Numbered from the stretch's first letter, positions 1 to 9,367 are shown. The stretch is 64,000 nucleotides of DNA from RYN-230 sp963829725 (GCA_963829725.1 CAWHJW010000005.1:62001-126000), one strand, 5' to 3'. The notes: generated by a model from the sequence alone, not told the origin. Translations and numbers: made by a program.

Positions 1-1
1 G

Positions 2-232
2 CACATGCGGGACGCGGTGCGCGCGGTGCGCGGGGCCGAGCCGGACCTGCGGGTGGCGGGATGGCTCGGGGACACGGCCAGCTTCGGCGCTAAGGTGCCG
101 ACCGTCATCTTCGGCCCGGGCGGCGAGCCGGTGTACTGCCCGGACGAGCACCTGAGCGTGGCCGACATCGTCGAGGCCACCCGCGTGTACGCCAGCTTCG
201 CCGCCGTCGCGCTGGCCCCGGACCGGGCCTGA
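2..232 (+). CDS. M20 family metallohydrolase, C-terminal end (partial)
   Basis: Only the last ~76 residues lie in the window; the reading frame enters from the left edge. The end has the M20/ArgE-DapE signature: a stretch giving TVIFGPGG, then the CPDEHLSVADI segment in which M20 enzymes place their last metal-binding His. These enzymes are zinc amidohydrolases or deacylases. The stop lies four bases before the start of the B12-binding subunit, so it heads or continues the same operon. A second M20 gene sits at 3416-4567, so the operon encodes two such hydrolases. The substrate cannot be read from this fragment. Confidence 0.75.
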   Translation, partial: HMRDAVRAVRGAEPDLRVAGWLGDTASFGAKVPTVIFGPGGEPVYCPDEHLSVADIVEATRVYASFAAVALAPDRA

Positions 233-236
233 CCGG

Positions 237-629
237 ATGCGCATCGTGCTGGCCAAGCCGGGCCTGGACGGCCACGACCGGGGGGTCAAGGTGGTCGCGA
301 TGGCCCTGCGCGACGCGGGGGCGGAGGTCATCTACCTCGGGCTGCGCCAGTCCGCGGCCCAGATCGTGACGGCAGCCCGGGCCGAGGACGCGGACGTCAT
401 CGGCATCTCCGTGCTGTCCGGGGCGCACCTGGACCTCAGCAGGCAGATCCGGGACGCGCAGCGCACGGCGGGCGTGGCCGGCATCCCGCTGGTGGTCGGC
501 GGGACCATCCCGCCGCAAGACGTGCGGGCCCTGGCGGGCCTGGGCGTGCGGGGCGTCTTCCCGGTGGGGACGCCGATCGCGGATGTGGTGCGGGGCGTCC
601 TGGCCCTGAGCCCGGGAGGCAATACATGA
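237..629 (+). CDS. Cobalamin-binding (small) subunit of an acyl-CoA mutase
   Basis: 130 residues forming one B12-binding Rossmann domain. The DxHxxG motif is complete (DGHDRG, residues 11-16), with His13 the expected lower cobalt ligand; SVLSG and VVGGTIP correspond to the later SxL and GG motifs that hold the nucleotide tail. It matches the C-terminal domain of methylmalonyl-CoA mutase or the separate small subunit of isobutyryl-CoA-type mutases. Its stop overlaps the large-subunit start (ATGA at 626-629), so the two are translationally coupled and should form one holoenzyme. Having the small subunit first is less common than the reverse order. Confidence 0.9.
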   Translation: MRIVLAKPGLDGHDRGVKVVAMALRDAGAEVIYLGLRQSAAQIVTAARAEDADVIGISVLSGAHLDLSRQIRDAQRTAGVAGIPLVVGGTIPPQDVRALAGLGVRGVFPVGTPIADVVRGVLALSPGGNT

Positions 630-2194
630 TCACGACCGACTCGGGCATCCCGGTCGAGCCCTGGTACGAGCCGCCCGGCGGCCCCGGCCCCGAGCTGGGC
701 CGGCCCGGCGAGCCGCCGTTCACCCGCGGGCCGTACCGGTCCATGTACCGCGAGCGGCTCTGGACGATGCGCCAGTACGCCGGGTTCGGTTCCGCGCAGG
801 ACACCAACGCCCGGTACCGCTACCTGCTGGAGCAGGGCCAGACCGCGCTGTCCGTCGCCTTCGACCTGCCGACCCAGCTGGGCTACGACTCCACGCACGA
901 GCTGGCCGGCAGCGAGGTCGGCCGGGTCGGGGTGGCCATCGACACGGCCGACGACATGGCCGACGTGTTCGACGGCCTGCCCCTGGAGGAGCTCTCGGTC
1001 AACTTCACCATCAACGCGACCGCGCCGGTGATGCTCGCCTTCTACCTGGTGGCCGCCGAGCGCCAGCGGGCCGACCCGGCCCGGCTGGCCGGCACGCTGC
1101 AGAACGACATCCTCAAGGAGTTCCTGGCCCGCAAGCTCTACGTGTTCCCGCCGGAGCCCTCACTGCGGCTGGCCGGCGACGTGGTGGAGTACTGCGTGCG
1201 CGAGCTGCCGCGGTTCAACCCGCTCTCGGTGACCGGATACCACGCCCGCGAGGCCGGCTGTGACGCGGTCACCGAGATCGGGCTCACCATGGCCGCGGCG
1301 ATCGCCTACGCAGAGCACTTCACCGCCCGCGGGCTGGCCTTCGACTCGTTCGCCCCCCGGCTGTCCTTCCACTTCTCCAGCCAGCTGGACCTGTTCGAGG
1401 AGGCCGCCAAGGTCCGCGCGGCACGCCGCCTGTGGTACGAGATCGCCACCAGGCGGTTCAGGGCCGGCGCGGCGGAGTCCGGCCGGCTGCGCTTCTTCTC
1501 CGGCTGCTCGGGCGCGACCCTCACCGCCCAGCAGCCGCTCAACAACATCGTCCGGTCCACCTTGCAGTGCCTGGCCGCCGTGCTGGGCGGCGCCCAGTCG
1601 ATCCACGTGATGGGCTACGACGAGGCGCTGGAGATCCCGACCGAGGAATCTGTGCGGCTGGCCCTGCGCACCCAGCAGATCATCGCCTATGAGTCCGGCG
1701 TGACCCGGACCGCCGACCCGCTGGCCGGCTCCTACTTCGTCGAGTCGCTGACCACCGAGCTGCACGACCGGGCGCTGGCCCTGGTGCGGCAGGTCGATGA
1801 GGCCGGCGGGTACGTGCACCTGCTGCAGCAGGGCGTGCCGCAGCGCTGGATCGCCGAGTCGGCCTATGCCGCGGAGCTGGCGGTCCAGTCCGGCAACCAG
1901 GTAAAGGTGGGCGTCAACCGGTTCACCGGTGACGACGTGGCCGGCCCGCCCGCGCTGTTCACGGTGGACGAGGCCGCGGCGGGCCGGCAGAAAGCCCGGC
2001 TGGCCGCGCGGCTGGCGGCCCGGGACGGCGCCGCGGCGCGGCAGGCCCTGGCCGGGCTGCGCGACACCGTGACGGCGGGCCGCAGCACCATGCCCGCCTT
2101 CCTGGACGCCGCCCGGGCGGGCTGCACCGTGGGCGAGATCTGTGACGTGCTGCGGGCCGAGTTCGGCGAGTACACCGAGCCGCCGCCGTGGTAG
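626..2194 (+). CDS. Acyl-CoA mutase large subunit, methylmalonyl-CoA mutase type
   Basis: 522 residues forming the substrate-binding TIM barrel of the B12-dependent mutases; the B12 domain is the separate preceding gene. It interconverts branched and linear acyl-CoAs by radical rearrangement. Aligned by eye with Propionibacterium MutB, the residues that hold the methylmalonyl carboxylate are kept: Tyr51 (MutB Tyr89, in RQYAGFG), Arg44 (Arg82) and Arg169 (Arg207, in KEFLARKLY); the catalytic His is His206 (His244, in TGYHAREAG). Isobutyryl-CoA mutases have Phe and Gln at the Tyr89 and Arg207 positions, so the split layout is Icm-like but the pocket is methylmalonyl-like. Coupled to its neighbours: ATGA with the small subunit, 7-bp overlap with the CoA-transferase. 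Confidence 0.9.
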   Translation: MITTDSGIPVEPWYEPPGGPGPELGRPGEPPFTRGPYRSMYRERLWTMRQYAGFGSAQDTNARYRYLLEQGQTALSVAFDLPTQLGYDSTHELAGSEVGRVGVAIDTADDMADVFDGLPLEELSVNFTINATAPVMLAFYLVAAERQRADPARLAGTLQNDILKEFLARKLYVFPPEPSLRLAGDVVEYCVRELPRFNPLSVTGYHAREAGCDAVTEIGLTMAAAIAYAEHFTARGLAFDSFAPRLSFHFSSQLDLFEEAAKVRAARRLWYEIATRRFRAGAAESGRLRFFSGCSGATLTAQQPLNNIVRSTLQCLAAVLGGAQSIHVMGYDEALEIPTEESVRLALRTQQIIAYESGVTRTADPLAGSYFVESLTTELHDRALALVRQVDEAGGYVHLLQQGVPQRWIAESAYAAELAVQSGNQVKVGVNRFTGDDVAGPPALFTVDEAAAGRQKARLAARLAARDGAAARQALAGLRDTVTAGRSTMPAFLDAARAGCTVGEICDVLRAEFGEYTEPPPW

Positions 2195-3419
2195 CGTCGC
2201 CCGTGCCCGCCGCGGCCGATGCGCCCCCGGCACGGCCGCTGGCCGGGATCCGGGTACTCGACCTGACCCGGTTCGTCTCCGGCGCGTACTGCACGATGAT
2301 CCTCGACGCGCTCGGCGCCGACGTGATCAAGGTGGAGGGACTGCCCGGCGGGGACCCGTACCGGAACCAGGGCGCGGTGACCGTGGGTTCGCAGAGCGCG
2401 CTGTTCGCCTCGCTCAACACGGGCAAGCGCAGCCTCGCGGTGGACCTGCGCGCCGCCGGCGGCCGCGAGCTGATCCGCACCCTGGCCGGGGCGAGTGACG
2501 TCTTCGTGCAGAACTCCCGGCCCGGCTCGCTGGACCGGGCCGGGCTCGGCGCCGCGGCGCTGCAGGAACTCAACCCCCGCCTGGTCTACGCGTCCGTCTC
2601 CGGGTTCGGGCCGTCCGGGCCGGATGCCGGCCGGGGCGGCTTCGACCTGATCCTGCAGGCGGCCGGCGGCCTGATGGCGGTGACCGGCACCGAGCAGTCC
2701 GGCCCGGTCAAGGTGGGCGTGCCGGTGCTGGACATCGGCTCCGGGCTGGCTGCGGCGACCGCCATCCTGGCCGCGCTGCTGGCCCGGACGGCCGACGGCG
2801 TCGGCGCCGTGGTGAGCTCGTCGCTGCTGGAGTTCGCGCTGAGCTGCTTCACCAGCTATGCGGCGGACGTGCTGGAGACCGGCACCGCCCCCGGCCTGCT
2901 CGGCAACGACTCGCCCCAGTTCGCGCCGTACGGGGTGTTCCGCTGCCAGGACGGGGCGATCGCGCTGGCCGGGGCGGGCAGCGAGCAGCTGTGGCAACGG
3001 CTGTGCGGGGTGCTCGGGCGGCCCGGCTGGGCCGCTGACCCCCGGTTCGCCAGCAACGCCGCCGGCTCCGGTACCGCGGCGAGCTGGCCGCCGAGATCGA
3101 GCAGGTGCTCGGCACGGCCGGCACCGCGCACTGGCAGCGGGTCCTGGATGAGGCGGGCATCCCGGCGTCTCCGGTGCGGCCGCCGGGTGACGCGCTGACC
3201 TCACCGCAGGCGGCCGCGCTGCGCATGCTGCACAGCGCGGCCACCCCGGACGGGCATCCGTACCAGACGGTGCGGCCGCCGCTGTCGGTGGGCGGCCCGG
3301 CCCGCTACTCGCGTGGCGCGCCCGCCCTCGGCCAGCACACCGCCGAGGTGCTCGGCGAATTCGGGTTGCCCGACGTCACCGTGAACGACCTGCTGGCCCG
3401 TGGGATCGTGGCCGGATGA
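2188..3419 (+). CDS. CaiB/BaiF family CoA-transferase (apparent single-base frameshift)
   Basis: Class III CoA-transferase, moving CoA between acids to activate a substrate. The N-terminal frame (GTG at 2188) gives the family opening LAGIRVLDLTRFVSGAYCTM and the segment VFVQNSRPGSLDRAGLG. This frame loses similarity after about 3063, while the next frame continues with RGELAAEIEQVLGTAGTAHW and a typical C-terminus to 3419. One extra C after 3063 would restore a 410-residue protein of normal family length (reading AARLRYRGEL across the join). Either a sequence error or a real mutation; the strict frame would otherwise stop at 3198. The stop overlaps the next ATG (ATGA at 3416-3419), as expected if the whole span is one gene. 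Confidence 0.85.
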
Positions 3420-4567
3420 ACACCATCCTGGCCAGCGCGGCCGCTGCGGTGGTGGACCGGACCATCGCGCTGTGCGCCATCCCCGCCCCGCCCCGGCACG
3501 AAGGGCGGCGGGCGGGCACCGTGCTCGGCTGGTGGCGGGCCGACGGCCTGGCCGGGGCGGCCACAGACCCCGCGGGCAACGTCCGGGCGCGGCTGCGGGC
3601 GTGCGATCCGGACGGCGCCGCGCCGCGGCCGGCCGTGCTGGTCTGCGCCCACCTGGACACCGTGTTCGGCCCGGATGTCAGGCACGGTGCGCAACGCCAC
3701 GGCGGCCGGCTGGCTGGCCCCGGCGTCGCGGACGACACCGTCGCGGTGTGCGCGCTCAGCGCGCTGGACACGCTTCTCCCCCGCCGGCTGAGGTACCCGG
3801 TCTGGATCGTCGCGACGGCCGGCGAGGAGGGTCTCGGGAATCTGGCCGGGGCCCGCGCGCTGCTGGCCGACCCGCCAGGCCCGGTCCGCGCCGTCATCGC
3901 GCTGGAGGGCGACTACCTGGGCCGGGTCAACATCACCGGCGTCGGCTCGGTCCGCTGGCGGGTCACCGTGACCGGGCCGGGCGGGCACGCCTGGGAGGAC
4001 GCCGGCCAGCCCAGCGCGGTACACGAGGCGGCCCGGCTGGTCACCGCGCTGGACGCGCTGGCCCGGCTCCCCGGGCCTGGCCGCTCCGGGCCAGGCGGCC
4101 CCGGGGCGGCCAGGGCAACTGTCAACATCGGCCGGATCGAGGGCGGGGAGTCGGTCAACTCCCGCGCCGCCCACGCCGAGTTCCTGGTCAACCTGCGCAG
4201 CGGCGACGCCACCGCGCTCCGGTCCCTGCACGAGGCCGCCCGGGAGGTGCTGCGCGGGGTGACCGCCCCCGCCGACGCCACCGCCGAGGTCATCGGCGAA
4301 CGGCCCGCCGGCGCCATCGATCCCGGTCACCCGCTGGTTACCCTGGCTGCCGCGGCGCTGCGGGACGCCGGGATCACCCCGCGGCTGACCGCGGCCAGCA
4401 CCGACGCGAACGCGGCCTACCCGCTGCGGATCCCGGCGGTCACGCTCGGCATCACCACCGGCGGCGGCACGCACACCGAACAGGAATGGATCGATACCGG
4501 CCCGGTCGCCACCGGCCTGGCCACACTGGCGGCCACGATCACCCGACTCGACGAACAGGAGTGGTGA
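3416..4567 (+). CDS. M20 family metallopeptidase/amidohydrolase
   Basis: 383 residues. Expected zinc ligands appear in order: His in CAHLDTVF, Asp in GPGVADDTVA, the catalytic Glu pair in ATAGEEGLG, and a late His in GGGTHTEQEW. The middle section (VTVTGPGGHAWED) is the dimerisation/lid domain. M20 members hydrolyse N-acyl, N-carbamoyl or peptide bonds; known relatives act on N-formyl-aminopyrimidine (YlmB), N-carbamoyl-beta-alanine and allantoate. In this operon it could release an acyl or carbamoyl group from a ring-opened intermediate; that role is inference. Starts inside the CoA-transferase stop and ends three bases before the next gene. Confidence 0.88.
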   Translation: MNTILASAAAAVVDRTIALCAIPAPPRHEGRRAGTVLGWWRADGLAGAATDPAGNVRARLRACDPDGAAPRPAVLVCAHLDTVFGPDVRHGAQRHGGRLAGPGVADDTVAVCALSALDTLLPRRLRYPVWIVATAGEEGLGNLAGARALLADPPGPVRAVIALEGDYLGRVNITGVGSVRWRVTVTGPGGHAWEDAGQPSAVHEAARLVTALDALARLPGPGRSGPGGPGAARATVNIGRIEGGESVNSRAAHAEFLVNLRSGDATALRSLHEAAREVLRGVTAPADATAEVIGERPAGAIDPGHPLVTLAAAALRDAGITPRLTAASTDANAAYPLRIPAVTLGITTGGGTHTEQEWIDTGPVATGLATLAATITRLDEQEW

Positions 4568-4570
4568 GCA

Positions 4571-5569
4571 GTGCGGACCGGAGTAACACTGCAGGGTGTC
4601 AACCCGCCCGGCGAGTTCGAGTCGATGGTGGCCGAGATCGAGGCGCTCGGTTACGACAGCTTCTGGCTGACCGACTCCTCGCTGCACGCGCGCTACTGCT
4701 GGGCCTACCTGACGCTGGCCGCCCGGCAGACGTCGCGGATGACGATCGGCACCGCGGTCACCAACCCGCTCACCCGGCATCCGGCCATCACCGCCACGGC
4801 CGCGGCCACGCTGGCGGAGATCTCCGGCGGCCGGGCCATTCTCGGCATCGGCGCGGGTGACCGGCCGCTGCTCTCGCTCGGCTACCAGCCGGCCCGGCTG
4901 GCCACGCTGGAAGCCGCGGTCTGCGCCATCCGCGAGCTGTGGTCCGGCCAGGCCGTCGAGGCCGAGGCACCCGGTTTCGCGCTGCACGACGCGCACTACC
5001 GGTTCCCGCCCGGGCGCGGCATCCCGGTATACCTGTCGGCCACCGGCCCGCGCACCCTGGAACTGGCCGGGCGGATCGCGGACGGGGTGATCCTGCTGGC
5101 CGGGCTGCACCCGGACGGCATCTCCTCCGCGCTGGAGCACATCGACCGGGGCGCCGAGGCGGCTGGCCGGCCCAGCCGCCCGCACGTGACCGTGTTCGCC
5201 TACGGGGCCATCGACGAGGACGAGGAGGCGGCCGTGGCCGCGGCCCGCACCATCGCCGCCTGGTTCCCGCAGACCGCGCCGGCGGCTTGCCGGCTGGCCG
5301 GGCTGCCGCAGGAGACCATCGAGGCGGTCCGCGGCAGCTATGCCGGCGGCGAGTTCCAGGAGGCGGCCCGGGCGGCGGAGGCGCTGCCGGTGGGCTTCGT
5401 GAAGCGGATGGCGCTGGCCGGCGGCCCGGCCGAGGCTCGCCAGCACCTGCGGAACCTGGCTGAGCTGGGCGTCAACTCGGTGACCGTGTTCCCGCTCGGC
5501 AAGGACCGGATGGCCACCGTCCGCGCCTTCCGCGCCTGCGCCGCGGCCACCGGGGACGGTGCCGCGTGA
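4571..5569 (+). CDS. LLM-class flavin/F420-dependent oxidoreductase
   Basis: 332 residues, luciferase-like TIM barrel. The opening (VTLQGVNPPGEFESMVAEIE, then YDSFWLTDSS), the segment IGTAVTNPLTRHP and the glycine-rich ISGGRAILGIGAGD resemble the Mer branch (methylenetetrahydromethanopterin reductase-like), which usually uses F420 or FMN. RutA, the pyrimidine-ring-opening oxygenase, belongs to the same superfamily, but the resemblance here is only at family level. GTG start four bases after the M20 stop; its own stop overlaps the next start (GTGA at 5566-5569). It probably supplies the redox or ring-cleaving step of the pathway. Confidence 0.88.
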   Translation: MRTGVTLQGVNPPGEFESMVAEIEALGYDSFWLTDSSLHARYCWAYLTLAARQTSRMTIGTAVTNPLTRHPAITATAAATLAEISGGRAILGIGAGDRPLLSLGYQPARLATLEAAVCAIRELWSGQAVEAEAPGFALHDAHYRFPPGRGIPVYLSATGPRTLELAGRIADGVILLAGLHPDGISSALEHIDRGAEAAGRPSRPHVTVFAYGAIDEDEEAAVAAARTIAAWFPQTAPAACRLAGLPQETIEAVRGSYAGGEFQEAARAAEALPVGFVKRMALAGGPAEARQHLRNLAELGVNSVTVFPLGKDRMATVRAFRACAAATGDGAA

Positions 5570-6870
5570 TCGTCATCGAGGGCGGCACCGTGCTCACCCT
5601 CGACGATGCGGGCACCGTGCACGAGGGCGGCCACCTGGCCATCGACGGCGACCGGATCACCGCGGCCGGCCCTGGCCGCTACCCTGGCGGGCGGCCCGCG
5701 GGTGCCGGGCACATCGACGCCGCCGGCATGATCGTCATGCCGGGAATGGTGGACCTGCACTACCACACCGCGATCGGCAAGGGCTTCTGCGATCACCTGC
5801 CGCTGCTGGAGTCGCTGGAGCAGTTCTGGTACCCGTCGATCCGGGCACTGGACCCGGAGACCGCCTACTGGGCCGCACTCAACAGCTACGCCGAGTCCAT
5901 CAAGTGCGGCGTCACCACCGTGAACGACATGTACCGGCAGCTGGGCGCGCTGGGCCGGGCCGCCGAGGAGATCGGCATCCGGGCCGTGCTGTCCAACGAC
6001 GTGGCGCTGCCCGAGCACAACCTGGACACCCTGCAGGACAACAAGGACGCTTACGACGAGGTGCACGGCCTGGGTGATGGCCGGATCGAGGTGTACGTCG
6101 GCATCGAGTGGCTGCCGCTGGCCTCCCCCGGGCTGCTCCGGGACGCCCGCCAGCTCGCCGACGAGCTGGGCACCGGCATTCACATCCACCTGAACGAGTC
6201 GCTCGGCGAGGTGGAGAACTCGCGTGAGCGGTTCGGGCGGCGGCCGACCGAGGTCGCCTACGAGGCCGGCCTGCTCGGCCCGGACTGCGTGGCCGCGCAC
6301 TGCGTCTGGCTCACCGACCACGAGATCGGCCTGATGCGCGAGACCGGCACCCAGATCTCGCACAACCCCAGCTCCAACGCGAAGCTGGGGAACGGCATCG
6401 CCCGGCTGCCGGAGATGCTGGCCGCCGGGATCAACGTCGGCCTCGGCCATGACGCTGCCGAGTCGAGTAACTCGTGCGACCTGTTCGAGGTGATGAAGTT
6501 CGCCTCGCTGATCCACCGCGCGAACCGGGTGAACGCCAGCCTGCTGCAGGCCCCGGACGTGGTGCGGATGGCCACCCGCAACGGCGCGGCCGCCCTCGGC
6601 CACGACACCGGCCAGCTGGCCCCGGGCAAGAAGGCCGACGTCATCCTGGTGGACACCCGGAGCCCGATGTTCACCCCGCTGCTGCCGGGGGACCCGGCGC
6701 ACCTCTACTCGCACCTGGTGTTCGCCGCCGACGGCAGCGCGGTGGACACCACGATCGTGGACGGCCGGGTGCTGATGCGCGGCCGCCAGCTCACCACGGT
6801 TGACGAGGCGGCCGTCCTCGACCAGGCCAACACCGCACTCCGGCGCATCGTCGCGGCCATCGACTACTGA
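5566..6870 (+). CDS. Metal-dependent amidohydrolase, TRZ/ATZ-deaminase type (copy 1)
   Basis: 434 residues. The N-terminal beta-sandwich (VIEGGTVLTLDD) is followed by a barrel with HxH (VDLHYHTAIGKGF), a third ligand in GIHIHLNESL, a fourth His in VAAHCVWL and Asp in GLGHDAAE; SHNPSSNAKLGNG is typical of the MTA/SAH-deaminase and chlorohydrolase group. These enzymes deaminate or hydrolyse exocyclic groups of N-heterocycles. It is a tandem paralog of the next gene: a block of ~98 residues (from IGIRAVLSND to PTEVAY) differs by one residue, while the N-terminal ~100 residues differ much more. That pattern suggests gene conversion. The GTG start overlaps the preceding stop. Confidence 0.9.
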   Translation: MIVIEGGTVLTLDDAGTVHEGGHLAIDGDRITAAGPGRYPGGRPAGAGHIDAAGMIVMPGMVDLHYHTAIGKGFCDHLPLLESLEQFWYPSIRALDPETAYWAALNSYAESIKCGVTTVNDMYRQLGALGRAAEEIGIRAVLSNDVALPEHNLDTLQDNKDAYDEVHGLGDGRIEVYVGIEWLPLASPGLLRDARQLADELGTGIHIHLNESLGEVENSRERFGRRPTEVAYEAGLLGPDCVAAHCVWLTDHEIGLMRETGTQISHNPSSNAKLGNGIARLPEMLAAGINVGLGHDAAESSNSCDLFEVMKFASLIHRANRVNASLLQAPDVVRMATRNGAAALGHDTGQLAPGKKADVILVDTRSPMFTPLLPGDPAHLYSHLVFAADGSAVDTTIVDGRVLMRGRQLTTVDEAAVLDQANTALRRIVAAIDY

Positions 6871-6893
6871 CCAAGCGGACCAGGAGCCAGACC

Positions 6894-8204
6894 ATGGGCA
6901 AGATCATTATTTCCGGCGGCACGGTGCTGACCATCAACGACGCGGACGACGTGCACTTCGGCGGGCACGTGGTGCTGGACGGCGACCGGATCGCCGCCGT
7001 GGGCGACGGCCGCTACGCCGGACCGGTCGCCGACGGGGACGAGGTGATCGACGCGGCGGGCCAGATCGTCATGCCCGGGCTGGTGGACCTGCACTACCAC
7101 ACCGCCATCGCCAAGGGATTCAGCGATCACCTGCCGCTCTGGGAGTACCTGGACACCTGCTGGTACCCGTTCATCCGCACCCTCGACTCCGACGCCGCGT
7201 ACTGGTCCGCGGCGGCCAGCTACCTCGAGTCGATCAAGTGCGGGGTGACATGCGTCAACGACATGTACCGGCGGCTGCCCGACCTGGGCCGCGCCGCCCG
7301 GGATATCGGCATCCGGGCCGTGCTGTCTAACGACGTGGCCCTGCCCGAGCACAACCTGGACACCCTGCAGGACAACAAGGACGCTTACGACGAGGTGCAC
7401 GGCCTGGGTGATGGCCGGATCGAGGTGTACGTGGGCATCGAGTGGCTCCCGCTCGCCTCCCCCGGGCTGCTCCGGGACGCCCGCCAGCTCGCCGACGAGC
7501 TGGGCACCGGCATTCACATCCACCTGAACGAGTCGCTCACCGAGGTGGAGAACTCGCGTGAGCGGTTCGGGCGGCGGCCCACCGAGGTCGCCTACGACGC
7601 CGGGCTGCTCGGCAGCGACTGCGTGGCCGCGCACTGCGTGTGGCTGTCGGACACCGAGATCGCCCTGATGCGCGACACCGGCACCCAGATCTCGCACAAC
7701 CCCAGCTCCAACGCGAAGCTGGGGAACGGCATCGCCCGGCTGCCGGAGATGCTGGCCGCCGGGATCAACGTCGGCCTCGGCCACGACGCGGCCGAGTGCA
7801 ACAACAGCCGGGACGCGTTCGAGGTGATGAAGTTCGCCTCGCTGATCCACCGCGCGAACCGGGTGGACGCCAGCCTGCTGCAGGCCCCGGCGGTGGTCCG
7901 GATGGCCACCCGCAACGGCTCCGCCGCGTTGCGGCACGATACCGGCGAGCTCACCGCGGGCAAGAAGGCCGACGTCATCCTGGTGGACACGAAGAACCCG
8001 ATGTTCACCCCGCTGATGCCCGGCGACAAGGCGCACCTCTACTCGCACCTGGTCTTCGCGGCCAACGGCAGCGCGGTGCACACCACGATCGTGGACGGCC
8101 GGGTCCTGATGCGCGGCCGCCAGCTGCTGACCATGGACGAGCCGCAGATCCTGGCCGAGGCGAACGCGGGCTTCCTGCGCACCCTCGAGAAGATCCGTTC
8201 CTAA
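6894..8204 (+). CDS. Metal-dependent amidohydrolase, TRZ/ATZ-deaminase type (copy 2)
   Basis: 436 residues, same architecture and metal ligands as the upstream copy: LHYHTAIAKGF, GIHIHLNESL, VAAHCVWL and GLGHDAAE. It lies 23 bp downstream with its own ribosome site (AGGAG before ATG). Differences cluster in the N-terminal 100 residues and around the Asp ligand (ECNNSRDAFEV here, ESSNSCDLFEV in copy 1), regions likely to shape the pocket, so the two copies may act on different intermediates. That division is inference. Confidence 0.9.
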   Translation: MGKIIISGGTVLTINDADDVHFGGHVVLDGDRIAAVGDGRYAGPVADGDEVIDAAGQIVMPGLVDLHYHTAIAKGFSDHLPLWEYLDTCWYPFIRTLDSDAAYWSAAASYLESIKCGVTCVNDMYRRLPDLGRAARDIGIRAVLSNDVALPEHNLDTLQDNKDAYDEVHGLGDGRIEVYVGIEWLPLASPGLLRDARQLADELGTGIHIHLNESLTEVENSRERFGRRPTEVAYDAGLLGSDCVAAHCVWLSDTEIALMRDTGTQISHNPSSNAKLGNGIARLPEMLAAGINVGLGHDAAECNNSRDAFEVMKFASLIHRANRVDASLLQAPAVVRMATRNGSAALRHDTGELTAGKKADVILVDTKNPMFTPLMPGDKAHLYSHLVFAANGSAVHTTIVDGRVLMRGRQLLTMDEPQILAEANAGFLRTLEKIRS

Positions 8205-8253
8205 CGGCCCGTCCGCCCCGCTCCCGTCGCCCCGCCCCGCCGAGGACCCGTCC

Positions 8254-9264
8254 ATGCAGATAGACGCGCACACGCACATCCTGAGCCTCGCCGAGGACGC
8301 GGAGTTCACCACCTCCTACGGCCGCGAGGGATCACTGTGCATCTACCGCAGCCTGGGCCTGCTGCCGTCGCACCGGCCGCCCACCGAGCAGGAGTGGGCG
8401 GCCAGCGGCTACAGCCGGAAGGGCTTCCCAGTGATCGGGCCGGATGAGTCGGTCCGGGACCACCCCGGGTTCGACAAGATCGTCATCCTGGCCGTGTCGC
8501 CCCAGTTCCTGGACGGCGAGCTGATCGGCACCGTGGACACCTGCGGCATCACCGGCGTGCCGGGCCCGCCCAGCCCGGAGAAGTGCAACGACTACATCGC
8601 CGCCATCGTGGCGCAGCGGCCGGAGAAGTTCATCGGCTACGCCTCGGTCAACCCGGCCTACCGGGGGCCGGGGGCGGCGGTCCGCGAGCTGGAGCGGGCC
8701 GTCCGCGACCTGGGCCTGGCCGGCCTCAAGCTGTACCCGATGTACCAGGACTGGTCCCCCGCCGACCCGGTGCTCGCCTTCCCCGTCTTCGAGAAGGCGG
8801 CCGAACTCGGCATTCCCGTCATGGTGCACCAGGCGGGCTCGACCCGCATCGACGCCCGGATGGAGCACGCCCGCCCCGCGCTGCTCGACGCGGCCGGGCG
8901 GCACTTCCGTGACCTGCGGCTCACCATCGCGCACTGCGGGCTGCCCTGGGTCGATGAGGCCATGTTCCTGCTGACCAAGCACCCCAACTTCTACGCCGAG
9001 CTCAGCTACCACATTGCCAGCGTGACCACCGGGGAACTGTTCCGCTTCCTGGTGCGCGCGCAGGCGTCGTTCGTCCCGCTGGAGAAGCTGTTCTTCGGCA
9101 CCGACTACCCGGGTTTCCTCTACGACCCGGTCAAGCTCCGGGCCAAGCTGCTGGCGGTCAACGAGCACGCCGACCGGGCCGGCGCCGACCCCATCCCCCA
9201 GCCCAAACTGGACGGCATCCTGGGCGACAACTACGCCCGCATGCTAGGCCTCATCCCGGCCTGA
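8254..9264 (+). CDS. Amidohydrolase-2 (ACMSD-like) family hydrolase/decarboxylase
   Basis: 336 residues. Starts with the metal motif DAHTH (His6, His8), then MVHQAG, TIAHCG and a terminal Asp in FFGTDYPGF: the ligand order of the amidohydrolase-2 family that includes aminocarboxymuconate-semialdehyde decarboxylase, gamma-resorcylate decarboxylase and some lactonases. It could remove CO2 or hydrolyse a ring-opened product. Last gene of the plus-strand operon, 49 bp after the previous stop and with a GAGG ribosome site; transcription probably ends at the hairpin at 9368-9415. Confidence 0.85.
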   Translation: MQIDAHTHILSLAEDAEFTTSYGREGSLCIYRSLGLLPSHRPPTEQEWAASGYSRKGFPVIGPDESVRDHPGFDKIVILAVSPQFLDGELIGTVDTCGITGVPGPPSPEKCNDYIAAIVAQRPEKFIGYASVNPAYRGPGAAVRELERAVRDLGLAGLKLYPMYQDWSPADPVLAFPVFEKAAELGIPVMVHQAGSTRIDARMEHARPALLDAAGRHFRDLRLTIAHCGLPWVDEAMFLLTKHPNFYAELSYHIASVTTGELFRFLVRAQASFVPLEKLFFGTDYPGFLYDPVKLRAKLLAVNEHADRAGADPIPQPKLDGILGDNYARMLGLIPA

Positions 9265-9367
9265 CTCCCCCGCAACCCGGTCCCGGTACGCCCGGCGCCG
9301 CTACTCCCACCAGTCCCAAGCACCCCACCCGCCCCGCCATCTCAACGAGTTCCCTCGCCCAGACGTC

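Noticed and set aside
3305..5446. A 713-residue minus-strand open frame
   Set aside because: Antisense to the M20 and LLM genes, which have coherent motifs and coupled starts.
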